A DNA stretch of 64,000 bases from Vicia villosa (lineage: Eukaryota; Streptophyta; Magnoliopsida; Fabales; Fabaceae). How positions within the stretch are numbered: the stretch's first letter is position 1; each line of letters starts with the position of its first letter. This document shows, in pieces, positions 1 to 10,977 of this stretch. Position numbers and translations under genes: made by a program. The notes beneath the pieces were generated by a model. The model made no database searches, had not been told where the DNA came from, and was given only the letters and a program-made list of their open reading frames with translations. The stretch lies in NCBI RefSeq assembly GCF_029867415.1, contig NC_081181.1, positions 122,031,183-122,095,182 on the forward strand, read 5' to 3'.

Positions 1-194
1 AATCTTCCAGTGGTTATACCTACTTCCTAACATGTGTTGATGCCTTCTCTAGGTTTGTTTGGGTTTTTCCTCTCAAACTTAAGTCTGACACCATGGTTCA
101 GTTTCTTCAGTTTAAGAAAATGGTCGAACTTCAGTTCAACTGTCCCATTAAATGTGTCCAAACTGATGGGGGAGGTGAATTTAGGCCTCTTACC

Positions 195-902
195 TAGGGA
201 TGTCAACGGGGCAGATATTGTTCGGAGGATGCTTCTCCACTCCCCGTCCCGCCCCCAAATTTAGTCCCCATCCCCAATCCCCGCCACGGGGGAATATTTC
301 CCTCCATCCCCATCCCCACAGATCCCCACGGATATCCACGGAGATCGAATCTTAAGAAAATTTCTACACTTTTTGATCAAAACTATGACACTAGTATTTT
401 GTTTTTTTTTCCGTATTTTTTAAAACGCATATATTTGCATCTTTATTTTATAAAAAAAATAAAATACATCTTGAATCAATAATAAATAAAAAAAGCAAAA
501 GAACTTGATGTTGCTAATATTTTTTACGAAAAAATAAATAAATAGTAACATAACTTCTTGCTACCGTGCTTCCACTATTTTACTACCACAATACCGATGT
601 CGTCCAGCGCAAGTGGTTGATTATGTGTGACAAATCAATAACTTCTAATGACTCTTCATTTTCTAATACATTGTAAAATTATATAATTATATAATATATA
701 AAATATATAAATTAACATATATCTTCGGAGTCGGGGAATCCACGGGGACGGAGGATACTTTCCCAATCCCCGCCCCAAAGTGTTATCGGGGGAACTTTTC
801 CCTCCATCCCCATCCCCACGGGGAAAAAAATCCCCAACTTCGGATCTCCGCACAGATATTCCCCACAGGGATCCCCAATAACAGATGCAATTGACATCCC
901 TA
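195..902. mobile_element. hAT-type non-autonomous element (MITE-like)
   Basis: The element has 12-bp perfect terminal inverted repeats, TAGGGATGTCAA at 195-206 and its reverse complement at 891-902. It is flanked by an 8-bp target duplication CTCTTACC at 187-194 and 903-910. Eight-base duplications are typical of the hAT superfamily. It is 708 bp with no transposase. Both subterminal zones are rich in CCCCATCCCCAC/GGGGA runs, while the middle (about 340-720) is very AT-rich. Removing it and one duplication restores the reading frame of the copia integrase, which shows that it inserted after the retrotransposon. Confidence 0.93.
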
Positions 903-3436
903 CTCTTACCAAATATCTCACAGATTTGGGGATTGTTCATAGATTTACTTGTCCCTATACACATCACCAAAATGGTCTTGTTGAACGTAAGCACAGGCAC
1001 ATTGTTGAGACTGGTCTCACACTCCTTGCCCAGTCTACTCTTCCCTTAAAATTCTGGGATCATGCCTTTGTCACAGCTGCATATCTCATCAACAGAATTC
1101 CTACTCCTACCCTTGATAATGTCTCACCTTATTTCAAACTGCTTCATAAAATCCCTGACTATACTACTCTTAAAGTCTTTGGATGTGCTTGCTATCCTTT
1201 TCTTCGTCCCTATAACTCTCATAAGCTTGATTTTAGATCTCAATTGTGTATTTTCCTTGGATACTCTACCTCTCATAAAGGTTATAAATGTCTTGCTTCA
1301 GATGGTCGTATTTTTATTTCCAAGGATGTTGTTTTCCATGAAGCAAATTTTCCTTATTCCACCTTATTTTCTCCTTCTAAATCTTTCTCTCTTCCTAATT
1401 CAGCATCCTCCTCCTCTCCCTCTCTCAGTTTTCCACCTGTTCCCTCTGCTCCCTCTACCCCTAGTCTTACTTCTTCTTCCTCAAATTCTGCTTTTACTCA
1501 GCCTAGCAGTCCCAATGTTCCTCATGTTTCTCCCATGTCTTCTTCCTCTTCCTCTGCTGCTCCCTCTAACAACTCTTCTTCTTCTTCTGGTCAGTAGCCT
1601 ATCCCTCAACCTCTAACAGCCATTCCCATAACCTCTTCTCCTTCTTCCTCTCCTGCCCTCATTCTCTCTGCTCCAGCTGAAGCTAGTACTCTTTCTCCCT
1701 CTTCTTCATATTCCTCTCCTTCAGTTGTACCTTCCCCTAGCCCTAGCCCTATCTCCAATCCTGCTGCCACAGCTTTACCTTCCATTCATCCTCAAAACAT
1801 CCACCCTATGCAAACTAGAGCCAAAAGAGGAATCACTCTCCCTAGACTTCACCCTACTCTATTATTAGCCCATCTTGAACCTCCATCAGTTGAGCAAGCC
1901 TTGGCTGCTCCTAACTGGTTTCAGGCCATGAAGGAAGAACATCAGGCACTGCTGAGAAATCAGACCTGAACTTTGGTGAAAGCTCCTGCTGGAAGGAAGC
2001 CTATCGGCTGTAAGTGGGTGTTCAGGACTAAGGAGAATCCTGATGGTTCCATAAACAGGTATAAAGCCAGATTAGTGGCTAAAGGGTTTCATCAAAAGGC
2101 TGGTAGTGATTTTCAAGAGACCTTTTCTCCTGTCATTAAACCTGTCACTGTGAAAATTGTCCTTTCTATTGCTGTTACAAACAGGTGGCCATTGCAGCAG
2201 ATTGATGTTAACAATGCCTTCCTCAATGGCATTCTTGAAGAGGAAGTCTTTATGCAACAGCCCCCTGGTTTTGAAGTTGCTGACAGAACTCTTGTTTGCA
2301 AGTTAAATAAGGCTATTTATGGTTTAAAACAGGCTCCTAGGGCCTGGTTTGATAAGCTCAAGAGTGCCTTGGTTCAACTTGGTTTTAAGGCTAGTAGATG
2401 TGATCCTAGCTTGTTTTTGCTGCATCAAGGTAAACTTCAGATTCTAATTCCGGTTTATGTTGATGATATCATCATCACGGGTAGTTCTGCTCCTTTTATA
2501 GCTTCCTTGATCAAGCATCTCAATGACAGATTCTCTCTCAAACAGCTGGGACAACTTGATTATTTTCTAGGGATTCAAGTGACTCACCTCTCCAATGGTT
2601 CTCTTCTCCTATCCCAAACTAAGTACGTCACAGATTTGCTTTCAAGGCTTAATATGTTGAATGCCAATGGCATGCCTACCCCTATGGTCTCTAGTAGTAA
2701 ATTGTCCAAGGTTGGGTCTACTGCAGTTGATGATCCTACTCAGTTTAGGTCTGTGGTTGGTGCCCTTCAATATGCTACCTTAACTAGGCCAGAGATTTCT
2801 TTTTCAGTCAACAAAGTCTGTCAGTTTATGTCCAATCCTTTAGAGGATCATTGGAAGGCTGTTAAAAGAATCTTAAGGTACCTAAGTGGTACTCTACACC
2901 ATGGTCTTCTTATTCAGCCTGCTCCCATTCAGCAACCAATGCAGTTGCTAGGGTTCTCTGATGCAGACTGGGCATCAGACCCTGATGATAGGAGGTCCAC
3001 TTCAGGGGCCTGTATATACCTTGGTCCTAATGCTGTTTCTTGGTGGTCCAAGAAGCAACAACTTGTTGCAAGGTCCAGTGCTGAAGCAGAATATCGCAGT
3101 ATGGCTCAGCTAGCTGCTGAACTCATTTGGATTCAGTCCTTGCTTAAGGAACTCCATTATTCTCCTCAAGTTCCTAAGATTTTGTGTGATAACTTGAGCA
3201 CTGTTACCTTGGCTCACAATCCTATTCTCCACAACAGGACTAAGCATATGGAGCTTGACATCTTCTTTCTGCGAGAGAAAGTACTCAATAAAAATCTGAC
3301 TGTTGTTCATGTACCAGCTCAAGACCAATGGGCTGATATTCTCACCAAGCCCCTGTCTGCTGCCAAGTTTGTTCCTCTTCGTTCCAAGCTGCGTGTGTGG
3401 GATAAAACTACCTTGGGAAACCTGCCAGCAGCTTCT

Positions 3437-3445
3437 AAGGGGGAC
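3437..3445 (+). other. polypurine tract of the copia element
   Basis: AAGGGGGAC lies directly before the inferred 3' LTR and overlaps the last pol codons. It is the expected plus-strand priming site. The next bases read TAATAG where a TG start would be expected, which could be a decayed TG. Confidence 0.65.
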
Positions 3446-3662
3446 TAATAGAGTAGTTTACAATATATGCTATTTCCTTTATCTTTCTATTCTGTTATGC
3501 TGAGCTGTCAACTTGTTATGATGAGCTGTCAGTTTGTTACATTCCTCACAGCTATTCTGTTAGGATAACATGGCTATATATAGTAGCCCCTTGTATCATT
3601 GTTTAATTAGATAATACAATGAGAGTTTCTTTCAATTCTTTCTCTTATACCTAATTCTATCA
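3446..3662 (+). repeat. 3' LTR of the copia element
   Basis: This segment runs from the polypurine tract to a terminal CA after CTAT. It contains a near-duplicate of about 24 bp (GTTATG-TGAGCTGTCA) and a TATA-like box CTATATATAG at 3573-3582. The left edge is uncertain because the first two bases are TA rather than TG. The partner LTR is outside the window, so no LTR comparison is possible. Confidence 0.65.
3573..3582 (+). promoter_or_regulatory. TATA-like box in the copia LTR
   Basis: CTATATATAG inside the 217-bp LTR, about 80 bp before its 3' end, is placed as expected for the LTR promoter. It is the only TATA-like box between the retrotransposon and the downstream gene exons on this strand that I can tie to a known promoter context. 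Confidence 0.45.
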
Positions 3663-3800
3663 TTAATTATTATTAAAATTTGAATATTATGTATGTTAAC
3701 TGAGACAGGGAAATGTCATAACTTTTGGCTGGAGTAACACTTAAGTTTAGATTGCCTAATTTTTTGTTATTAACTTATTATTCTTTATGTCATATTATAG

Positions 3801-6800
3801 AACTAGTTTTGCACAAATCAATTGAAACTTGTGAGAAAAAAGTATGTTCTTGATTATGTTTTTTTTTTTTGCTTTTCATTTTGGATATTAATTTTTTGCA
3901 ACTGGATTTATATGCTTGTAGAATCTGCCGAAATGATACTGTGTAAGTTGGCTTAGTTCTGGATTGTACTTCTGAGAAGGGAATTTATTTTTTTGCATAG
4001 AATGTGTCAAGGAATCATCATAAAACTATATTATCAAAATCTTCAATCCAAATGCTTAGTACTTAACTAATAATTATTGCTGTTTTCATCTTCACAACAT
4101 TTGAAATCCCATACTTTTTGTTCCTATTTGGCATAGGATGATCGGGATGGTCGTGTGTGGGTGCATAATAACAAGCAGGGATTCCAAGATTGTGAAGCAT
4201 ATGCATGTCTTGAGAAGTGGCTTGGGGAAAAAGCAGATGAATACTTGGACACTAATTTTGATTCACTTAATTTGGTATAATTTTTCTTTCGATTCTATCA
4301 TTTATAAAAGATCGTCAAATTCTGGTTATTTCTTGAGGCTAAAAAAAAGTTTTAAATTGAAGTTTCTTTCTCCATGTGGGCTGTCTGAAGACTAAATAAA
4401 TGAATTTGATAAGAGTAACTTAATTTAAATTGTGAATGGTTAATGTCCTCCTATTCTTCCTCTACCAGGGAGGTTTGCTGAACTTTACTTTTATTTCTTC
4501 CTTAGGACGAGGATAATTGTGTCTACAAACCAGATTGTGAGTGGGTGCAATGTGACAAATGCCGAAAGTGGAGAAGGTTGCCTTCGACCTTTGACAGCCG
4601 AGCATTGGATACACAATGGTATGCTAACAAACACTTCAATTCATATATCTGAATAAATTATGACCGACTAATCATTGCTTGACAGTGTTAGCAGTTTTCT
4701 CTCTCACACATTCATTTACCTGAAAAATATGTAGAAGTGAGACACATGCCTCATTTTTAAAGCTGATTTTGTGGAGTTGAGTTAGGCCCAACACATATTC
4801 TAAAACCTATCAAGGTATAAGAGGAAGGAATGTTAATACAAAGAAAGAATAAAAACTGATAACGATTTCACTATAAGGAAACACCGAGAGATAGTGTTAA
4901 TTTATAAATATTATTGAAAAATAAACTTCTATTATCATTATTAATTCAATAGTGATACTGTAATATTAGTTACTATTTATTGAAGATATTTATTGAAGAT
5001 GTGGTATTATGATAACATTGACAATGCATTGCAGCTACGAAGCTGCTCATATATTTGTTAAGAGTCTCACATCGGATATATGATCTGCACTTATGTTTAT
5101 AAGTGAGAGCAATCTTCCCCTAATAAGTGAGGGCAATTCTAATCTGGTATCTTGAGCTTGTTTCGATTCTCCTTGAACTATTATTGATGGCTTCCGCTAA
5201 GCCATACTCTAATTCTATTATGGTATCAAGCGCTTGTCAATTTAGGCCATTCACCATTTATATAAAGGGTTTATGTAGGTTGGCACCCCACACCTTACAA
5301 ATCGGTTTTGTAGGGATGAGTTAGGCTACACTCCCCTCACATCCAACACTATTGAACTTGGTGCATGGATATAAACGGTAGGTGGCACGAATTGTCGATA
5401 CATGGGATTTGGTTTTTTCCAATACAGTCCCTTACGCCCAACTCGTGATACCATGATAAAATTAGAATTTGGAATAACTCATCTCTACAAAACTGGCTTA
5501 TAACGTGAGGGATGTATAAACCTTTAGGCTTTGGGTATTTTCCATTAGTATCTTAGTGTAATGAATCCATAATTTGTACCGTAAAGAAAGAACCCTTCTA
5601 TTGAAAAAATAGGACAAATAGGAGAGAAAAACTCTCCTCCGCCAGTTTTCCTTTTACAACAAAGCCACTTGCTCTATTCTCCAAAATTTTACAATGCTTA
5701 GTGACCTGTTATTAGTATTGTGATTATTACTATTATTATTAGTAGTATTTGTTTTGACCTTCGGTCAGGCCCATTAAACTAGAATGCTCCATATATTGCT
5801 TGTATATTATTCATACCGAAATGCAATACATTCAGTTTTCACAGAGAATCACGAACTCTTGTTTGGGAGGGGCTCGGTTCCGCATAAAAACCCTAACGGT
5901 CTTGATCGTGACAACTTTGATTGGAACCATTACTTTATGAAATGCTGTCTTATTTATTTTTTTGTATATTGTGCAATATAATTATTCTGTTTTATATATA
6001 ACCACCATATGCCTATTGTATTTCACTCGAGCAATTCAGGTTATCTTGTATTTTCTCAAGATTTTATATCTAATTAGCAACTCCTTCTATAGGATAAATC
6101 AAATGGAACTTGAAACTTTTGGTTTTCAAACATCCCTGCAATCCATTAAATGAAGTTAATCGACCAGCATATATGTTTGTTAAAACTTTTCTATTTCTGT
6201 GTTGATATTATTTGTTCCTGTTAGGCTGCTAGTGATACTACTATACGGTAAAAGTAGTTAGTTTTGATGGATGGAGTCTTTGGTCATATTAAGGGAACAA
6301 ACAACACTAACAACGAAAACTGAGTTCCTACTTGGCCGGGAAACGATGGGATATATAATTACAATTATTACAAATGTGATTCTTTATCAATATGCTATGA
6401 TTGCATGTATTGTTCATTATTTCATTGTGAACGTTGTCATTTTAGGTTTTGTTATATGGAGCCTTTCAAAGGAAAATGTGCAGATGCTGAACAGAAGGTG
6501 AAGCCTGGCATAGTCATTGTTTCTACAAAGCGATCAGGATATGATTCCACGCCGAAAGGTTCTTGTAGTAACAAGGTGGAAGCTGTTTCAGATGCTACTA
6601 ACACAGGTTACACATTAGATAACTATACTTGTTTGGCTGATTATATATGTTATATTTTTATTAAAGTACTCGAGAGAAATTTAAAAGTGTGCCTTTCAAC
6701 TCTTTATCTTATTAAAATTTAATTTAGTAAAAAAATATATGCATATTCATAAAAATAAAACAATTGTGTGAACATAGGTATTAGGTAGTTTAAAGTATGA

Positions 6801-7028
6801 TGATGTCGTGGTTGCTAAATATATGCTAGTTGTTTTTATTTCATGATTATGCGTGGCTGTTATTTTGCTAGCGTAATCTTCTGTTTCGCTTCAGAATATA
6901 ACCTAGCTTCATTCATTTCTAATTCTTGCTATCATCTCAACTTACTTGTAGATGGAAAATTACCCCATTCTGAGGATGTAAAACATCAAGCCTTGAAGCG
7001 GTTGAAAAGGGGACCTTCAAAGATATGA
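3801..7028 (+). CDS. CW-type zinc-finger protein, C-terminal exons (5' end outside the window)
   Basis: Five exons join with canonical GT-AG introns and matching phases: 3801-3841, 4137-4274, 4506-4618, 6446-6606 and 6952-7028 (TGA at 7026-7028). The second exon encodes DGRVWVHNNKQGF and a Trp/Cys-containing stretch. Exons three and four build the CW finger: EWVQCDKCRKWRRLP, then a Trp codon split by the intron (TG|G), then FCYMEPFKGKC. This supplies the CDKC pair, the two conserved Trp and the two later Cys. CW domains are histone-tail readers, usually of methylated H3K4, so a nuclear chromatin role is likely. The C-terminus is short and basic (LKRLKRGPSKI). I do not recognise the exact family. 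The first exon is the least certain. No stop or frameshift is visible, but the 5' half is not in the window and a copia element lies just upstream. Confidence 0.75.
4738..5560. repeat. transposon-derived fragment in intron of the CW gene
   Basis: The 1.83-kb intron 4619-6445 holds repeat-like DNA. A GAGTTAGGC motif occurs near 4777 and again near 5319, and an inverted counterpart (ACTCATCTCTACAAAACTGG) lies near 5474. The string GAGTCTCACATCGGATATATG near 5063 resembles a motif common in plant LTR and MITE remnants. I could not fix element ends. The rest of this intron shows nothing further. Confidence 0.4.
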
Positions 7029-7372
7029 AGAATCAAAATCCTCGTCCAAATCGAAAAAGAGATAACCACCCAAGTTAAAACGAATTCCTGAAAGATGTTT
7101 TTCTTTTTGGTCTTCATTCTGCACAAATTCAGAGGTTTTGGAAGCCCAAACCAAAGATGTCGCACGGCAATATATTCTCAAAGACCCGCATTAACTCATT
7201 TTTTGAGGAATACTTTCTAACATGTTAATATTATAGGCAAAAATTCCCTAAACTTGTCTTTTGAAGAATACTTTCGATTAGATTTGTGATTATCAATATA
7301 AGGAGATTTTACTTGCCACCTCCCAAATTATTCTTGGAACTCTCTATTTTTCATTATTTCAGAAATGACTCT
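7029..7372 (+). other. 3' flank of the CW gene
   Basis: This probably contains the 3' UTR. No convincing AATAAA signal is visible. Positions 7283-7302 hold a 20-bp sequence (TTTGTGATTATCAATATAAG) repeated exactly at 41134-41153. Confidence 0.4.
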
Positions 7373-7704
7373 AATGAAACGGTTAAAAAAATTTCAGACG
7401 AAATTTTTAGTAAAAAGAAAATTTCGAGTAGTTCATATGAAATTTTTGGTACAATTAAAATTTCTGATAATTCATATGAAATTTCTGGTACAATTAAAAT
7501 TTCCAGTAGTTCATTTGAATTTTCAGTATGGTTAAATTTTTTCTGAAAAATTTCAAATTTACCATTGAGAATCGGAAATTTAGTGGTATACTAAAATTTT
7601 CGGTAGTGTATTGATTACGAATGTTTTAACCGAATTTTGTCGACATCTTTGGATGGTTTTTTTGCACCGACAAATTTGTGTGGTCTAGAATGAACTGCCG
7701 TTTG

Positions 7705-7716
7705 TATAAATAGGGG
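7705..7716 (+). promoter_or_regulatory. TATA-like box upstream of the small transposon ORF
   Basis: GTATAAATAGGG lies about 35-40 bp before the ATG at 7748. The spacing and the match to TATAAATA make it a plausible remnant promoter for the broken ORF that follows. Confidence 0.45.
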
Positions 7717-7747
7717 CATATGTTATAGAGAAAGGCATCTCAAAAAA

Positions 7748-8115
7748 ATGTCTCTTCCTCAATTTTTGATTAAGGTGGGAGTGTATTTCAACATAAACAA
7801 TCCTCCTATTGAATTCAAGCTTTCGGATGGTGCCACGTCTCTCTCCAATTTGTCAGACAAGTTGAATGAATTACTACCTGATACTGTAACATAAGGGTGA
7901 GAAAGATCGAGTTTCGTGAATATTGAATTGATAGTAATAGAAGGATAAAATACAACTTGATTGAGTTGAAGACCGACGAAGAAGTCAAGGCCATGTGAAA
8001 ATCATTTTGTCGTAGGATAACTAAAGGTCCGATCGAGTTGGATGTGCAGATAACAAGACCCGTCGACGACATAATCAAGATGTTGAAACGTCCAAAATCA
8101 TCTAATAGTACTTAA
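7748..8115 (+). pseudogene. broken small ORF of the plant-mobile-domain transposon
   Basis: The start MSLPQFLIKVGVYFN is open for about 45 codons. It then hits a frameshift near 7888, a TGA in the following EFREY region and a second TGA where AAGGCCATG is followed by TGA (7996-7998). After these the frame reads DVQITRPVDDIIKMLKRP and ends at TAA 8113-8115. I do not recognise the family. Similar short proteins with a ubiquitin-like or PB1-like appearance accompany legume Mutator-like elements, but that is from general impression. It faces the plant-mobile-domain pseudogene, and the two 3' ends converge. Confidence 0.5.
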
Positions 8116-8292
8116 GCTTTCATGTTTAGTGCTTTTTAATTTATGTTTGTTGTACTATTTTATGTTGTGTTCATCTTTGAATCATGTAATTCCCAAAATA
8201 TTATGCAATAAATAAGTACGGGGATAAGAAGTCTGTGTCATAAAATATACATATACATAGGCAAAATATAATACAATCAAAATATAATACAC

Positions 8293-10350
8293 CTACATAG
8301 GCCCCCCACGTGCTATGTCGGCTATTCTAGAGAATCCTGTAAAAACCTCACCATCCGGATTTAGCAAACCCGTGAGGTTATCTGCAAGAACAACAATCAA
8401 TTGGAGGCAGTTATCTTGTTCTCCTGCGGGAGGTGGAGGTGGTGGTGGCGGGACGTCGTCTGCTTGTACCCTAGCACCAGAAGACCCTAGAACATCAGAA
8501 TACCATGTAGTTGCTGATATGAGAAGATGGTGTAATATACTATGATACCACTCCAAGTAACCATCCTCGCACTATGAAGGATACTGTACTGGAACTGCGC
8601 TAGCTCTAATCTTACGGGTAGAGATGATGATATGGCTCTAAAACCATCTGTCAATCCCACCAGTTGGAGCCTTAGGAACTGGACGAGGGATGCCCTGGAC
8701 AAAACCAAATTTTCACATACACCTCTCAAGAAAGTGTCTAGCCACGTGGTTCTCCCACCTTTTATGCCCTGAATACAATGCAACGTCGTTAAATGGATAA
8801 TGGGAGCGGTGAGCCGTGTATGGTGTCCAAACGACATCATCTACTGTCAGAGTATCAAGCCTCCTCCTGTACTCCACAACATCACCATGAACCAACTTCA
8901 TGTCATTCCATCTCCTCGCTAGTGGAGCACTCGCTAGGAGACGCTGTTGTCTCTTATCATAAATTTGGGGGAAATGCTCGTATATCCAAAATTGAATAAA
9001 TTAAAACTGATTAATATGACATCCAACAAATAACTAATAGACTCATTAAACAAAGTAAAAATCAACAAAGAAATGTTAATATACTTGTAATAGGCTCAAA
9101 TAATCAGCTAGTTGTCTGATCCCAGGTCGAAAAGCCACTCCGAGTGTCGTGTAGAGCATAGTTAACACCCTCACTCCCCAAGCCCAATTTGGAGTGCCTA
9201 GGCTACTAAACAACCAAAGGTAGCGAACATCTATAAACATCTGACTTGTCCGCAAAAAGAGTATATGCCATTAGATGTAGCATGTACGCCCTAGCGGCAA
9301 CCTTATACCTCTAGGCCTGGACGTGGTCCTTGTACATATCCCTCATCTAAACCATCTGAAGATGCAAGCCTCTATTAAAGGCAAACTCTACAAGCACCAC
9401 ACCCTCATCAACATCCATATCCTCTACAACTTGTGTTAGCGCCGTCACCTGGTTAATATGAGGACCAGTGAAGAATGTACCAGCGATGGGAAGATGGAAC
9501 AATAAGGAGACATCATCCAATGTGATGTCATCTCCCCAAATGGAAGATGAAAGGATGATATCTCAGGGTGCTACCGCTCAATAAAAGCTGACAAGAGGGA
9601 GGCGTTGAGCATGGTCACTAAGCACTCGGCAAACTCCAGCAAGCTAAACTTAGTAACAATACATCTGACCTGCTCAGGCATAGGCCCCTATGGGAATTTC
9701 TTCAACTAAAGTTAAAAAAAAGTATCAACATATATATGGGAATTTCAGATAGTCATTCGATCCATAATGAATAATTTGCAATAAAAAATATAACATGTAT
9801 ACCTCACACTGCCATACTCCAAATGCGACATGGTCAACATACCCTATGAGCCCGAACCTGTCAATAAGTCCTCCTGTAGAGGTTCCATCAGTGTGAACTG
9901 ATGGCTCTGTAGACGTATGATTCGTGACGTCTGTATCAGTAGGAAAAACCTCATCAGCCTCCACAAGAACCTGCTCAGTCGCTGCAAGAGCCTCCTCAAA
10001 AACCACCTCCACAGTGGGTACCTCATCCTCCACAGCGGGTACCTCAACAGCTGGCTCTTCCACAATGGGTACCTCAACAGTCGACTCATCCACAACTACC
10101 TGCTCAGCCACATGCACATGTACCTCCACAACAACCCCAATAGTAGCAACTCTAGCAGTTCAGCGTCGGGGTGCACAGAACTATGTAGCCTTTGCTTGCT
10201 CAACCATCCATTTCCAATCAAAATTGGTCGGAGGATGTCGTTCAGCCCGTAGCAGGGAAGCCTCTGCGTCATCCCTCCGGGCCTTAGCTTCCGCTCTATT
10301 AGTCAGCCTACCCACAATGGGATTGTCTTTATCCTTGGTCCTCACTGAAA
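8293..10350 (-). pseudogene. plant mobile domain (MAIN-like) pseudogene
   Basis: Read on the minus strand, the N-terminal part has VRTKDKDNPIVGRLTNR, then an acidic Val/Glu-rich low-complexity stretch, then IDRFGLIGYVDHVAFGVWQCE, which matches the usual plant-mobile-domain entry. Further on come SSFHLPFGE, LLFHLPIAG, YKVAARAYMLHL and then RRRLDTLTVDDVVWTPY, YSGHKRWENHVARHFLERC and a Pro-rich tail ending near 8293. This order is that of the MAIN/aminotransferase-like family, transposon-derived proteins whose Arabidopsis relatives act in meristem maintenance and silencing. It is broken by in-frame stops (for example where ERW-HP and MVW-MRD are expected), frameshifts, and a start codon that I cannot find. 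Introns are likely but not resolved. Confidence 0.75.
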
Positions 10351-10880
10351 CAATGAAAAAAATCAAAAAAGAAACCAGTTAAAGAATGAACTACCAGAAA
10401 TTCTGAAATTTCTGGGATTTTTCGAAACAACTTGTACTGTAAAAAATTCTGAAATTTTTAAAAAAAATTATACTACCAGAAATTCTAAAATACCCGGTAT
10501 TTTTTTAAAATTTTGTACTACTGGAAATTTCAAAATTCTGGTACAAAATGCTTCAAAAAGCACCAAAATTTTTGAAGTTTCCGGTAAAAAATCTAAGAAC
10601 TACCGTTTCAAGAGAACAAGTCCAAATTCAATAAATCCATTCAAAACTGACTTGGACGATGCATATTTATTTGTGTTGTTATCTTCCTCAAATAACATTC
10701 TCATTGACCAAGACCATCGTCACGGTCAAAGAATTGTTATTTCCTAAGTAACTGCTCAGTTATTTAAAGAGGTTATTCCTTCACTTCTCTCATTTTGTGT
10801 TGTTTTCTAAATAAACTTATGGCTTTTGTCCGGGTATGGGTAAGTACAGTTGGGTATAGGTATGTAACTACTCTCTTCAA

Positions 10881-10947
10881 AAGCTACTAAAAATAGTTGC
10901 ATAGAGAATTTCTTCTCATTCATATGAAGGTTGTCAGGACATCATGT
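10881..10947 (+). repeat. 67-bp inverted repeat arm, left
   Basis: AAGCTACTAAAAATAGTTGC to GACATCATGT is repeated in inverted orientation at 40843-40909 with one mismatch. The two arms flank the SIRE-like element and belong to the sequence it inserted into. The preceding 10621-10880 shows nothing I recognise. Confidence 0.8.
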
Positions 10948-10977
10948 TCGACATCTATTCACAGCAGTCCAAACACC

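Larger units (their letters stand above)
1..3448 (+). pseudogene. copia pol remnant: integrase, reverse transcriptase, RNase H
   Basis: Integrase core signs are CVDAFSR near the window start, QTDGGGEF just before the insertion at 195, and HHQNGLVERKHRH after it. A Ser/Pro-rich linker (about 1360-1800) leads to reverse transcriptase with CKWVF, RYKARLVAKGF and the catalytic YVDD at 2456-2467. RNase H follows with DADWASD and SSAEAEYR. Reading continues in one frame from 911 to the TAA at 3446-3448 except for TAG at 1595-1597 and TGA at 1967-1969. The family normally has Trp at the second site; the first is most simply a former Gln codon. The 708-bp insertion plus 8-bp duplication also shifts the frame. 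No functional polyprotein can be made. Confidence 0.93.
1..3662 (+). mobile_element. Ty1/copia LTR retrotransposon, 3' portion
   Basis: The window opens inside the integrase of a copia element, which then runs through reverse transcriptase and RNase H to a polypurine tract and a short 3' LTR. The gag, protease and 5' LTR lie outside the window. The order integrase before reverse transcriptase identifies Ty1/copia rather than Ty3/gypsy. A hAT-type element interrupts it at 195-902. The 3' LTR ends 138 bp before the first visible exon of the CW zinc-finger gene, so the element appears to sit in an intron of that gene, on the same strand. The short LTR recalls Ale/Retrofit-type elements, but this lineage call is weak. 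Confidence 0.92.
7373..10620. mobile_element. decayed transposon carrying a plant-mobile-domain gene
   Basis: Two decayed convergent ORFs (plus strand 7748-8115, minus strand 8293-10350) are bracketed by related AT-rich flanks. The left flank (7380-7620) has repeated AAATTTC(T/C)GGTA and AAATTTCCAGTAGT motifs. The right flank (10395-10600) holds the same motifs inverted, including an exact inverted AAATTTCCAGTAGT. This suggests degenerate long terminal inverted repeats, as in Mutator-like elements, which are known to carry plant-mobile-domain genes. No transposase and no clear target duplication were found, so class and ends are inferred. Confidence 0.5.

Noticed and set aside
8315..8545. Gly-rich plus-strand frame
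   Set aside because: It is the antisense of the Pro-rich tail of the plant-mobile-domain pseudogene.
9917..10382. Open frames on the plus strand, Ser/Thr-rich or Leu/Ser-rich
   Set aside because: They are the antisense of the acidic Val/Glu repeat of the plant-mobile-domain pseudogene and of its N-terminus; codon pattern follows the minus strand.
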